DNA of 64,000 nt from positions 558,001-622,000 of the forward strand of contig CAVXDY010000007.1 of the NCBI GenBank assembly GCA_963760715.1. The letters run 5' to 3'. The position numbers were made by a program, and so were the translations under genes. Shown in pieces: positions 43,609-52,896 of the stretch. Source of the DNA: CAVXDY01 sp963760715. GTDB taxonomy: Bacteria > Actinomycetota > Thermoleophilia > Miltoncostaeales > Miltoncostaeaceae. A model generated the notes under the pieces. That model was not told the origin of the DNA, did no database searches, and saw only the letters and a list, made by a program, of their open reading frames with translations. The number at the start of each line of letters is the position of its first letter. Position 1 is the first letter of the stretch.

Positions 43609-44283
43609 CTACACCTGCCCGTTCTGGACCTGCGACTGGATCGACCCCGGCAGCGTGGCGACGGCGGAGAACTCGGCATTCGGCTTGAGCGTGATCCTCG
43701 CCCGGCCGTTGGCGTTCGCGATCACGGTGCGGTTGTTCACGTGCACGCGCGCGCCCTTGGCGGGGGTGATCTTGGTGCCGTCGGTGCGCACGACCTTCAC
43801 GGCCAGCACGCCGTTGGAGGACCGCACGACGTCCATGTCGAGCACGAACGGCCCCGGCTTGTTGAAGTTGGGGTCGAGCACCCAGACGACCTCCTGGCTC
43901 GGCTTCAGGATCGTGGTGGAGGCCCCGGTCTGGGATGCCCTGTTGTCCACCAGCAGCTCCCAGAAGCCGTTCGGCCCGGGTGTCACCCCGCCGATGGAGC
44001 TCACGAAGCCGCCCAGCTGCGTGTTGAACGTGATGCCGACGGGATAGCCGAGCGAGCCGGCGCCGGCGACCAGCTGGCCGAGGACGGTCCTGGGCGCCAG
44101 GGCGCGCGCGGTGCCCGTGGTGTCGAGGTAGGCGCGCGTGGAGCAGACGTTCTCGGCCGGGATGATCGTGCCCGCGGGAGCCTCGACGCGCAGGCTCGGG
44201 CAGGGCAGGGCGGTGGCGATGCCCGCCGGGATCAGGGACAGGACCACCGTGGCGCCGATCAGGCGCCCTCGGGAGAGCCGCAT
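43609..44283 (-). CDS. Secreted DUF4430-like protein, first gene of the cobalamin operon
   Basis: 224 aa. Signal peptide (IGATVVLSLIPAGIATA), then a DUF4430-like stretch, FVSSIGGVTPGPNGFWELLV and LKPSQEVVWVLDP, and a C-terminal Ig-like or carboxypeptidase-regulatory-type beta domain (ITPAKGARVHVNNRTVIANA). AAGGAGG precedes the ATG at 44283; the cobalamin riboswitch lies directly upstream and could hide that site. Without a lipobox it would be free or wall-bound. Eighteen nt separate it from the lipoprotein gene. Confidence 0.8.
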   Translation of the reverse strand: MRLSRGRLIGATVVLSLIPAGIATALPCPSLRVEAPAGTIIPAENVCSTRAYLDTTGTARALAPRTVLGQLVAGAGSLGYPVGITFNTQLGGFVSSIGGVTPGPNGFWELLVDNRASQTGASTTILKPSQEVVWVLDPNFNKPGPFVLDMDVVRSSNGVLAVKVVRTDGTKITPAKGARVHVNNRTVIANANGRARITLKPNAEFSAVATLPGSIQSQVQNGQV

Positions 44284-44321
44284 GGGATGCCTCCTTGACT
44301 CGAGGGGGACTTTCTCGTTCC

Positions 44322-44505
44322 TGAAGGCGGGTCTTCTGACTGGGGCGCTGTCGCGACGCGCAGGATGCGCGCCGGCCATCGGCTTTGCCTTCCCAGTCCC
44401 GAGGGACCAGTGACCGATCCGAAGATCGCGGCCGATGGACGCCCTTCACAGCGGCGAGACCGTCCCGGAATCACACCGGGTTCCCCTTTGCGCGCCGATC
44501 CGGCG
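44322..44505 (-). promoter_or_regulatory. Cobalamin (AdoCbl) riboswitch
   Basis: On the minus strand the leader of the operon reads, in order, AAAGGGGAACCCGGTG, GATTCCGGGACGGT, CTCGCCGCTGTGAAGGG, CACTGGTCCCTCGGGACTGG, GAAGGCAAAGCCGATGG and finally the B12 box AGTCAGAAGACCCGCCT (44326-44342). This order and these conserved cores are those of the cobalamin riboswitch. The B12 box ends about 30 nt before the ribosome site of the first gene (44289-44296), consistent with translational control. Binding should turn the operon off. Confidence 0.93.
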
Positions 44506-44583
44506 ACCTTCGCGGGCGACCGTACCAGAGCGGCGAGAGCGGCCACAAGACGCCGATGCGCGGCCGCTAGCCTGGTGGCCCGG

Positions 44584-44676
44584 GGAGCGGCCGGGGCCTG
44601 GTGGCCCGACTCGTCTTCAAAACGAGCGGGGAGGGGTTCACCCCCGCCCGGTAGGTTCGATTCCTACGCCGCTCCG
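44584..44676 (+). tRNA. selC: tRNA-Sec (anticodon TCA)
   Basis: An 8-bp acceptor stem GGAGCGGC (44584-44591) pairs with GCCGCTCC (44668-44675), the length expected for bacterial tRNA-Sec. The anticodon loop CTTCAAA holds TCA at 44617-44619 on a stem CTCGT/ACGAG. A long variable arm (GGGGAGGGGTTCACCCCCG) and T arm GTAGGTTCGATTCCTAC follow. The 3' CCA is not encoded. selA and selB are 3.9-6.8 kb downstream on the opposite strand. Confidence 0.95.
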
Positions 44677-44693
44677 CCTGGCCCCCGGGGCGC

Positions 44694-44699
44694 TACGGT
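44694..44699 (+). promoter_or_regulatory. Leaderless-type -10 element TACGGT
   Basis: TACGGT ends 6 nt before the ATG at 44706. Confidence 0.45.
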
Positions 44700-44705
44700 A
44701 GGCGC

Positions 44706-45062
44706 ATGATCGAGGTCCTCGTCGTCGCCGGGCTCGCGGCCGCGGTGGCCCTGCGGGTGGTCGTGGCGCGCCGGGCCGCCCTGAGGCGCGCGCGTCTGCG
44801 CGCGGAGGCGGTGCTCGACGAGCTGGCCGGCGCGGCCTGCGACGCCCTCGCGGCCGACGACCGCTCGCGGCGCAGCGCCCGCGCGGTGGAGCGCTACGCA
44901 CGCACCCGCGACCGGGTGGCCGCGGCGCGCACCTGCCGCGAGCTCGACGTGCTCGTCGCGCGCCACCAGCTGCGCATGGAGGCGCAGTACCTGGTGGACC
45001 GCGGCCGCCGGCGCGCCCGCGCGGCGCTGGCCGGCCTGATGACGGTCCGCCGCTCGACCTGA
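44706..45062 (+). CDS. Small membrane-anchored Arg/Ala-rich protein
   Basis: 118 aa. An N-terminal hydrophobic helix (IEVLVVAGLAAAVALRVVVA) is followed by a long basic helical region (RYARTRDRVAAARTCRELDV). No recognised family. It begins 29 nt after the tRNA-Sec gene and is the first gene of the segment that separates tRNA-Sec from selB. Confidence 0.6.
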   Translation: MIEVLVVAGLAAAVALRVVVARRAALRRARLRAEAVLDELAGAACDALAADDRSRRSARAVERYARTRDRVAAARTCRELDVLVARHQLRMEAQYLVDRGRRRARAALAGLMTVRRST

Positions 45063-45117
45063 TCCGGCTGCGGCGCACCCGAGACGCTGCTGGTTCTGGC
45101 CGCGGCGGCGGCGATGC

Positions 45118-45210
45118 AGCACGCAGGGCGGCGCCGCTGTCTTCGGGGAACCCGCGCCCAAGATGGGTGCCCACCCGGTGCCGTCGGCTCACCAGCCGTG
45201 GGAGCGTGCT
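45118..45210 (+). promoter_or_regulatory. Structured leader, candidate riboswitch aptamer (ydaO-like?)
   Basis: AGCACGC (45118-45124) and GCGTGCT (45204-45210) close a 93-nt element. Inside are CGGGGAACCCG, GGGTGCCCACCC and CCGTCGGCTCACC, which resemble the GGGGAACC and CCGTCAGCTCACC cores of the c-di-AMP (ydaO-yuaA) riboswitch, though the spacing is shorter than usual. An intrinsic-terminator-like hairpin follows before the GYD gene, as in terminating riboswitches. Family assignment is tentative; a structured cis-regulator is more secure than its ligand. Confidence 0.45.
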
Positions 45211-45226
45211 CGCACGAGCGAGACCA

Positions 45227-45264
45227 GGGAGAGGCGGGAGCGCCACAAAGGCTCTCCCGGGCTT
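45227..45264 (+). terminator. Intrinsic terminator-like hairpin in the leader of the GYD gene
   Basis: GGGAGAG (45227-45233) pairs perfectly with CTCTCCC (45252-45258), followed by GGGCTTTT. A T-run is notable in such GC-rich DNA. It lies 28 nt before the start at 45292, so it probably acts as an attenuator. Confidence 0.6.
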
Positions 45265-45291
45265 TTCGCCGACCGCCCCGAGGAGCCGAGG

Positions 45292-45663
45292 ATGTCCACG
45301 TACGTCGCCTTCTTCAGCTACACCAAGGAAGCCAAGCACGAGATGGTCGAGCAGCCCGAGGACCGCGAGCAGGCGGCCCGCGAGGTCATCGAGGCCGCCG
45401 AGGGGCGGCTGCTCGCCTTCTACTGGATGCTCGGTGAGCACGACGGCCTCGCCATCTACGACGTGCCGAGCGCGACCGCGGCGGCGGCCATCTCGGCGGC
45501 CACCACCGCGAGCGGTCGCATCGCCGACCTCGAGACCGTGCACCTGCTCAGCAGCTCCGAGGCTCGCTCCGCCCTCGACCTCGCGAAGGCCATCGCGGGC
45601 TCGTACAAGCCGCCGGGCGGGTTCTTGGAGAACTGGCGCGCGGGCTACGACGCCCTGGGGTGA
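45292..45663 (+). CDS. GYD domain protein
   Basis: 123 aa. The ferredoxin-like GYD fold is seen in TYVAFFSYTKEAKHEM, a central AAEGRLLAFYWMLGEHDGL and PSATAAAAISAATTASGRIA, close to the family's G-Y-D core (here GEHDGLAIYDVP). Small cytoplasmic proteins of unknown function, often oligomeric. It is preceded by a 230-nt leader with structured elements and an attenuator-like hairpin. Confidence 0.8.
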   Translation: MSTYVAFFSYTKEAKHEMVEQPEDREQAAREVIEAAEGRLLAFYWMLGEHDGLAIYDVPSATAAAAISAATTASGRIADLETVHLLSSSEARSALDLAKAIAGSYKPPGGFLENWRAGYDALG

Positions 45664-45682
45664 ATCTCGCGCACCGGCCCCG

Positions 45683-46003
45683 TCATGGATCGGGAACGGC
45701 CTCCGGCCCAGGGTCCGCCGGACGCCGCTCGCGCGAATCGGGCGCTCCCCTCTCGAGGATCTCGAGGATGCGCTCGGTGTTCTGCCGGATCGCCGAGACG
45801 TTGGTGAACATCCACTTCGGCGGTGCCGTGTCGGGCATCGCCGCGATCGCCTTCCCGAAGTCGATGTCGCCGAACACGGCGAGGAGCTTCGAGCCCCGGG
45901 GCTGACGGGTTCGCCGGCCCGGTTCGCCGAGGTTGGGCGCGAGCCGTTTGGCGACCAGCGCCAGGCCGGCCACGGTCGCGCAGCCGATGACGAGCTTCTT
46001 CAT
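45683..46003 (-). CDS. Small hypothetical protein with N-terminal hydrophobic helix
   Basis: 106 aa. N-terminal helix KKLVIGCATVAGLALVAKRL, then FGDIDFGKAIAAMPDTAPPK and RQNTERILEILERG. No family recognised. ATG 46003 overlaps the quinone reductase stop (ATGA), so it is translated with it. Confidence 0.6.
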   Translation of the reverse strand: MKKLVIGCATVAGLALVAKRLAPNLGEPGRRTRQPRGSKLLAVFGDIDFGKAIAAMPDTAPPKWMFTNVSAIRQNTERILEILERGAPDSRERRPADPGPEAVPDP

Positions 46004-46788
46004 TTCGAGCCCCCTCCGGCCGGCGCTGGTTCCGCCGGGCCCGGTTGGGGAGAGAAGTCCTTGCCCAGGCGATAGGCGAGATCGAGGTAGCCGGCTCTTG
46101 TGGTGTGATCGACGGCGCCGACGGCGTAGAGGTAGACGTGCTGGGCCTCCTCGACGCCCGCCATCCTGAGCCCCCAGTCGCAGAGGATCGTGTCCACCGC
46201 CTGCTGCCACCCCTTCTCGTACTCCTCCTTCGTGAAGAAGGTCGGGGTGATGATCAGGCCCTTCCGCTGGGTCAGCAGCGGCACCCTGCCCTCGAGGTGC
46301 CCGTTCCAGCCGTCCCGGGTGAGGGTGTAGGCGAAGCCGTACGCGAACACGCGCTCGAACCACCCCTTGAGGATCGCCGGGAGGCCCATCCAGTAGATCG
46401 GCGCGATGAAGACGAGGCCCTGGGCGCGCGCAACCTTCTCCTGATGGTGCCTCACGTCCTTGGGCGTTCGCCTGCCGAGCGCCTCGACGATCTCGCGATC
46501 CGTCTTGTCCCGCATCCACCGCTTCGCGATCACCCGCCGGACCGGCCCCCCCGCCCGCGCCTCCAGCGCCTGCTTGAGATCCGCCTGCTCGATCAGGTCG
46601 TCCGGAAGCGACGCGTGCATGAACTGGTTGTAGTCGCGGTTGCCGAACACGGGATCGAACCCGATCGCGTGAAGATCGATCACCTCGTGACTGTGCCCTC
46701 CGTCGCGCAATCCGCTGGTGACGCGTTCCATCACCGCATGGCAGAACGAGGCGGGATTGGGGTGGGCGTAGACGACCAAGACCCTCAC
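46000..46788 (-). CDS. NAD(P)H dehydrogenase (quinone), flavodoxin-like fold
   Basis: 262 aa. Flavodoxin_2 fold of the MdaB/KefF/NQO group: RVLVVYAHPNPASFCHAVME, LVFIAPIYWMGLPAILKGWF then ERVFAYGFAYTL, and the flavin loop at TPTFFTKEEYEKG. Two-electron reduction of quinones or nitro compounds with FAD or FMN. Divergent from an ArsR-type regulator that may control it. Confidence 0.9.
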   Translation of the reverse strand: MRVLVVYAHPNPASFCHAVMERVTSGLRDGGHSHEVIDLHAIGFDPVFGNRDYNQFMHASLPDDLIEQADLKQALEARAGGPVRRVIAKRWMRDKTDREIVEALGRRTPKDVRHHQEKVARAQGLVFIAPIYWMGLPAILKGWFERVFAYGFAYTLTRDGWNGHLEGRVPLLTQRKGLIITPTFFTKEEYEKGWQQAVDTILCDWGLRMAGVEEAQHVYLYAVGAVDHTTRAGYLDLAYRLGKDFSPQPGPAEPAPAGGGSK

Positions 46789-46882
46789 GCCCCCACCTCA
46801 GCACTCTCCCGCCCCGCGGTCATTCGCGAACACCCGGAGAGCCGGTGCGGGGTACTACTGGGCCACCCCCGTGTCCGTGGTG

Positions 46883-46914
46883 TTGAGACATTCCTATATG
46901 GGTATATGATACCC
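46883..46914 (+). promoter_or_regulatory. Promoter with palindromic operator of the ArsR-type gene
   Basis: TTGAGA (46883-46888) and TATGAT (46905-46910) are 16 bp apart; the -10 ends 6 nt before the ATG at 46917. GGGTATATGATACCC (46900-46914) is a perfect palindrome around ATG covering the -10, a natural autorepression site for the ArsR protein. Confidence 0.7.
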
Positions 46915-46916
46915 GC

Positions 46917-47303
46917 ATGGCACGGGCGGCGACGACGACGGACGCGTTCAACGCGGTGGCCGAGCCCCGGCGGCGGCAGATCCTGGACGCCCTCGTCGAT
47001 GGTGAGCGCCCCGTGAACGACCTGGTGCGCCTCCTGGGGCTGGCCCAGCCCCAGGTGTCCAAGCACCTCCGGGTGCTGCGGGAGGTGGGGGCGGTCGACG
47101 TGCGCGACGAGGGACGGCGGCGGCTGTACCGGCTGAACGGCGAGGCGCTCAAGCCCATCCACGACTGGGTCAAGCACTACGAGCGGTCGTGGTCGGAGCG
47201 TTTCGACCTGATGGATGTCGTCCTGGAGGACCTCAAGCAGAAGGAGGAAGGAGATGGCCATGGCGAGCAGCGGCACGGCGACGGTGACGCTCCCGACGAA
47301 TGA
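46917..47303 (+). CDS. ArsR-family transcriptional regulator
   Basis: 128 aa. Winged helix with RRRQILDALVDGERPVNDLV and LAQPQVSKHLRVLREVGAVD. No Cys, so metal sensing is unlikely. This is the SRPBCC-associated branch in which the regulator precedes an AHSA1-type gene. The C-terminus (EEGDGHGEQRHGDGDAPDE) overlaps the next gene by 50 nt and may be an extension without function. A palindromic operator covers its promoter. Confidence 0.92.
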   Translation: MARAATTTDAFNAVAEPRRRQILDALVDGERPVNDLVRLLGLAQPQVSKHLRVLREVGAVDVRDEGRRRLYRLNGEALKPIHDWVKHYERSWSERFDLMDVVLEDLKQKEEGDGHGEQRHGDGDAPDE

Positions 47304-47739
47304 GCAGATCCTCATCACGCGCGAGTTCGATGCTCCGAAGCACCTGGTCTACCGGGCGTGGACCACGCCCGAGCTGGTCCGGCGCTGGTGGACCGCGAAG
47401 CGGGGCGAGATGACGATCGCCGAGATCGACCTGCGGGTGGGCGGCACGTGGCGGTACGTGATGGTGGCGAACGGCGGGTTCGAGGTCGGCTTCCACGGCG
47501 AGTACCGCGAGATCGTCCCGAACGAGCGGATCGTCTCCACCGAGGTCTACGAGGGCATGCCCGACGCCGAGGCGCTGGACACCGTCACGTTCACCGAGGT
47601 CGATGGTCGCACGGTCCTCACCATCCTCGTCCAGCACGCCAGCAAGCGGGACCGGGACGCGCACATCGAGTCCGGGATGGAGGACGGGATGCAGGACGCG
47701 ATGGACCTCCTCGAGCAGGTGGCCGTCTCGCTCGGCTGA
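47254..47739 (+). CDS. SRPBCC/AHSA1-family protein
   Basis: 161 aa. START-like fold: ITREFDAPKHLVYRAWTTPE, RRWWTAKRGEMTIAEIDLRV then GGTWRYVM, and a C-terminal helix IESGMEDGMQDAMDLLEQ. A hydrophobic cavity for a small ligand is expected. ATG 47254 has AGGAGGAAGGAG immediately upstream; 47260 is possible. It starts inside the regulator gene, so the pair is translationally coupled. Confidence 0.9.
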   Translation: MAMASSGTATVTLPTNEQILITREFDAPKHLVYRAWTTPELVRRWWTAKRGEMTIAEIDLRVGGTWRYVMVANGGFEVGFHGEYREIVPNERIVSTEVYEGMPDAEALDTVTFTEVDGRTVLTILVQHASKRDRDAHIESGMEDGMQDAMDLLEQVAVSLG

Positions 47740-47780
47740 GCGTTGCGAGCAGGCCTCAGCCGGCGCGATCTCGGCACGAA

Positions 47781-47826
47781 GTCAACACTTTGATTGACAA
47801 ACCAGGGGTAATCTAGCTATTACCTT
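47781..47826 (+). promoter_or_regulatory. Promoter and operator of toxin-antitoxin module
   Basis: GTCAA-N8-TTGAC (47781-47798) and the palindrome GGTAATCTAGCTATTACC (47807-47824) lie in an AT-rich stretch. TTGACA (47794-47799) and TATTAC (47818-47823) are 18 bp apart. The second palindrome covers the -10, as expected for autorepression by the antitoxin-toxin complex. Confidence 0.65.
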
Positions 47827-47833
47827 GGGTGCC

Positions 47834-48169
47834 ATGGCGTGGACCGTGGTCGTCGTTCCAGACGTTGACGAGTGGATCCTTTCGTTGGACGCGGCCGACG
47901 CGGCCCGCGTCGAGGCCGCCATCGACTATCTGGCGGACAGCGGCCCGGCGGCGCGTCGCCCGTACGTGGGCACCATCAACGGCAGCAGGTACCCGAACAT
48001 GAAGGAACTCCGCCCCGGCTCCATCCGCATCCTGTTCGCGTTCGACCCCGACCAGCAGGCGATCCTGCTCGTCGGGGCGCACAAGGCCAGGGAAGGCTGG
48101 AACCGGTGGTATCCGAAGGCGATCAAGGAGGCGGACCGGCGCTTCGACCGCTGGCTCGCCCGGAGGTAG
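47834..48169 (+). CDS. RelE/HigB-like toxin (Gp49 family)
   Basis: 111 aa. The Gp49/HigB toxin pattern is clear: DVDEWILSLDAADAARVEAA, RPYVGTINGSRYPNMKELRP, GSIRILFAFDPDQQAILLVG and NRWYPKAIKEADRRF. A ribosome-dependent mRNA interferase is expected. The ATG at 47834 is preferred to the in-frame TTG at 47825. Toxin-before-antitoxin order is typical of higBA. Confidence 0.9.
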   Translation: MAWTVVVVPDVDEWILSLDAADAARVEAAIDYLADSGPAARRPYVGTINGSRYPNMKELRPGSIRILFAFDPDQQAILLVGAHKAREGWNRWYPKAIKEADRRFDRWLARR

Positions 48170-48181
48170 GGAGGAGCAGTG

Positions 48182-48520
48182 ATGGCCAAGAGAAAACCCG
48201 CAGCCGGTCACAGACCCTGGCAGGACGTCCGCGACGATCTTGCCAAGCGCCACGGACCCGAGCACACGGAGCGGGTGGCCGCGGTGCGCCAGGCGATGGA
48301 GGACGCGATCCGGCTGGCCGACCTGCGCGATGAGGTCGGCGTGACTCAGGCGGCGGTCGCCGGCACCCTCGGCGTGAGCCGGGCGCGCATCTCAGCGCTC
48401 GAGAAGCAGCGCGACCTGTACCTGTCGACTCTGCGGGAGTACGTGGAGGCGCTGGGCGGACGCCTCGAGGTCGCGGCGGTCTTCGACGACCACCGTCACG
48501 TGCTGATCGGCGGGGCGTAG
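48182..48520 (+). CDS. XRE-family antitoxin (HigA-like)
   Basis: 112 aa. C-terminal helix-turn-helix VTQAAVAGTLGVSRARISAL then EKQRDLYLSTLREYVEALG, usual for antitoxins paired with Gp49 toxins. GGAGGAG lies 5 nt before ATG 48182; GTG 48179 is also possible. Starts 12 nt after the toxin stop. Converges with selB 6 nt away. Confidence 0.9.
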   Translation: MAKRKPAAGHRPWQDVRDDLAKRHGPEHTERVAAVRQAMEDAIRLADLRDEVGVTQAAVAGTLGVSRARISALEKQRDLYLSTLREYVEALGGRLEVAAVFDDHRHVLIGGA

Positions 48521-48526
48521 GAGTCC

Positions 48527-50106
<1,580 letters not shown>

Positions 50107-50110
<4 letters not shown>

Positions 50111-51420
50111 GACCGCGCCCGCCGCACCAGCTCCGGCAGGGCGTCGAGGTCGGCGTCGGAGAGGGCGAGCACGTCCAGCAGCACGCGCCCGCCCTCGATC
50201 CGGGCGGCGACGGCGGGGTCGCCCGCCCGCAGCGCCGCGGCCAGGCGGTCCGGGTGCTCCGCGTCCAGCGCCGCGGCGAAGCTCCGCAGCTCGGCCAGGG
50301 GCAGGGTGCCGCCCCCCATGCGCCCCGCGCTCGCCACGACCTCCCCCGACACGGCGCGGGCCAGGCGCTCGGCGCGGGCGCGGCGCTCGGCCGGGTCGCG
50401 GTGCAGCGCGGCCAGCGCGGGCACCGTGCGGCGGGCCTCGTCCGGATCGCGGTGGAGCGCGAGCGTGGCCTCGAGGGCGGCGAGGGTGAGCTTGTCGGGC
50501 CGCAGCGCCCGCATCAGCGGGTGCGCGCGTGCGCGCGCGACCGGCCCGGCCCGGCCCGCCAGGATCCCCGCCTGCGGCCCGCCCAGGAGCTTGTCGGCGC
50601 TGAACGTGACGAGGTCGCATCCCGCCGCGATGCCGGAGAGGGCGTCGGGCTCGCCGTCCCAGGCGTCGCCGGGCCGCAGCGCCCCGCTGCCGAGGTCGTC
50701 GATCATCGCCAGCCCCGCGCTCCGGGCCAGGGCGGCCAGTTCCTCCACCGGCGGCTCCTCCGAGAAGCCGACCACGCGGAAGTTGGAGGGGTGCACCCTC
50801 AGGATGGCCCCGGTGCGGGGGCCGATCGCGCGCTCGTAGTCGGCGATCCGGGTGCGGTTGGTCGTGCCCACCTCCACCAGCCGGCAGCCGGACGCCTCGA
50901 TGATCTCGGGCACCCGGAAGCCCCCGCCGATCTCCACGAGCTGGCCGCGCGAGATGAGGACGTCCCGGCCGCCGGCCAGCGCGACGAGCGCCAGCAGCAC
51001 GGCGCCGGCGTTGGTGTTGGCCACGCAGGCCGCCTCGGCTCCGGTCAGCGCCCTCAGGTGGGCCGACACGTGGTCGTGGCGCGAGCCCCGCTCTCCGCTG
51101 TCGGGCCGCCATTCCAGGGTCGTGTAGGCGCTCGCGCGGACGGCGGCCTCCACGGCCCGGGCCGCCAGGGGCGCGCGCCCCAGGTTCGTGTGGAGGATCA
51201 CCCCGGTGGCGTTCAGCACCGGCCGCAGCGAGGGCCGCAGGGCGGCGCTCACCTGCTCGGCGAGCCCCTCCGTGCCCGCACGCCGGGCGCGGCGGTCGGC
51301 CAGGGCCTCGCGCACCGCGTCCACCACCTGCGCGCGCGGGTGTCGGCCCAGGAGGCCCGCGATCTCCGGGTCGCGCAGGGCGGCGTCCACCGAGGGCAGC
51401 GACCGGCGCGCGTCGCTCAT
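50107..51420 (-). CDS. selA: L-seryl-tRNA(Sec) selenium transferase SelA
   Basis: 437 aa. PLP enzyme: [60 protein letters not shown] and the PLP lysine in [16 protein letters not shown]. Converts Ser-tRNA(Sec) to Sec-tRNA(Sec) with selenophosphate. ATG 51420 overlaps an upstream lipoprotein stop. With selB and tRNA-Sec it shows that the organism decodes UGA as selenocysteine; selD is not in the window. Confidence 0.97.
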
Positions 51421-51899
51421 CCGGCGGGCAGCACGCAGGCGGTGTAGGTGAGGCGGCCCGTGGCCAGGTCGGCCAGGACCAGCATGGGGCTGGGCCGGGC
51501 CGGCGTCCCGTCGGGCCGCCAGGTCACGGCCGCCTCGGCGGGACGCTGCCGGAGCGGGGTGCCCGAGCCGATCGACGCCTCCACCAGCCGGGGCCGCTCG
51601 GAGAACTCCAGCGTGAGCGCCCCGCCGCTCGCGAGGGGGATCCGCGGCAGGGTGGCGTCGGTGCAGCGCGGCGCGGGTGGGTCGCCGCAGACCACGCGCC
51701 CGGCCTGCCGCACGCAGCCGCCCGAGGGCTCGAGGGAGACGGAGCGGCCGCCGGCCGTCACCACCAGGACGTTCGCCAGCCCGGGCGCGGGGGGCGCCGC
51801 GGGCTCCCCGCCCCCGCATGCCGCCGCCGTGAGCGCCACCGCGGCCAGCGCGGCCGCGGCCAGCGCGCGCCTAGTACTTGGCGTTGTTGGCGAGCGCAT
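51417..51899 (-). CDS. Lipoprotein of unknown function
   Basis: 160 aa from ATG 51899 (GTG 51902 also possible). Signal peptide with lipobox LTAAAC. The mature part has three further Cys (GGC, VVC, RC) and one near the end (TYTAC). No family recognised. It overlaps the protease gene upstream by about 30 nt and selA downstream by 4 nt, so it seems co-translated with both. Confidence 0.65.
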   Translation of the reverse strand: MRSPTTPSTRRALAAAALAAVALTAAACGGGEPAAPPAPGLANVLVVTAGGRSVSLEPSGGCVRQAGRVVCGDPPAPRCTDATLPRIPLASGGALTLEFSERPRLVEASIGSGTPLRQRPAEAAVTWRPDGTPARPSPMLVLADLATGRLTYTACVLPAG

Positions 51900-52896
51900 C
51901 ACCTCGTCCCAGGATGCGCCCGCCGATCGTGCGGCGCGCGATGAACGGGAACATCACGACCTCCCGCGAGGAGACGTGGTTGAACCCGAGGGTATGCCCG
52001 CTCTCGTGGACCATCACGCTCTGAAGGTCGAGCCCGCGCCGGCGGCTGCCGGTGAAGTACCCGCCGCGGACTCCGCGGTCCAGGCGGGTGTCGCTCTCGG
52101 TGGCACGGGAGCCGTTCGTCCAGGTGATCGTGCACGCCACCGAGCCGCGGCAGACTCCGCCGAGCCCATCGGTGTCGCCGAACTCCACCACGCTGCGCCC
52201 GTCCCGGCCGAGGCGGCCCGTCGTGCTGCCGCGGAAGGCGAACCGCGCCCGCGAGAGGTCCGGCAGGCTGCGGCAGTGAGAGCGGTTGGCGTTCCACACC
52301 CCGCGGGCGCGACGGATCGCGCCGAGGGCCGCGCCGCGCCCGATCCCTGAGGGCAGCGTGCGGGAATTCAGCCGCCATGCGATCGGGAAGCCGGTCCAGC
52401 GGAAGCCGGCATCGGCCGAGGCGGCCGAGCCGCAGCGGACCCGGGCCCCCAGGGTTGCGGCACCCGCCGCCCCCGCGGGCGGGACGTGCAGGGCCGCGGC
52501 CACCACGCGCAGCCGGCCCCGCCGGTCGAAGAAGCTCGCCTCCCCCACGGCGTCGGTCGCCTCGTTCACGGTCGCGACCGCCAGCACCGATCCGTCGGCG
52601 CGCCGCACCGTCAGCTCCGTGCCGCCCGGCACGGGCTCCGCGGAGGCGCTGCCGCCGGGAGGGGGCGCGATCTCGGGCGGGGCGCCCGGGAAGTCTCCCC
52701 AGGCGGGGACCGGCGGCGCCCCGGGCGGCGTGGGCGGCGCGGTGACCCCCGGTCCCGTGGGCGTGCCGGGGACGGTCCCCGTCGTCGCGGCGGCGGGCCC
52801 GCCCTCGTCGCGGACGGCGACCACCGTGATCGCGACGGCGGCCGCCGCGACCGCGACGCAGCCCGCCGCGGCCAGCGCCACCCCGCGCCGGTTCAC
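51871..52896 (-). CDS. Secreted matrixin-like zinc metalloprotease
   Basis: 341 aa. N-terminal hydrophobic segment (GVALAAAGCVAVAAAAVAITV), a Pro/Gly/Thr-rich linker, and a catalytic domain with the metzincin motif VMVHESGHTLGFNH (HExxHxxxxxH) and VVMFPFI supplying the Met-turn. A beta region (about 70-170) with two Cys precedes. Activity outside the cell is expected. Short 3' end after the Met-turn. GTG 52896 overlaps the upstream stop. Confidence 0.88.
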   Translation of the reverse strand: MNRRGVALAAAGCVAVAAAAVAITVVAVRDEGGPAAATTGTVPGTPTGPGVTAPPTPPGAPPVPAWGDFPGAPPEIAPPPGGSASAEPVPGGTELTVRRADGSVLAVATVNEATDAVGEASFFDRRGRLRVVAAALHVPPAGAAGAATLGARVRCGSAASADAGFRWTGFPIAWRLNSRTLPSGIGRGAALGAIRRARGVWNANRSHCRSLPDLSRARFAFRGSTTGRLGRDGRSVVEFGDTDGLGGVCRGSVACTITWTNGSRATESDTRLDRGVRGGYFTGSRRRGLDLQSVMVHESGHTLGFNHVSSREVVMFPFIARRTIGGRILGRGDALANNAKY

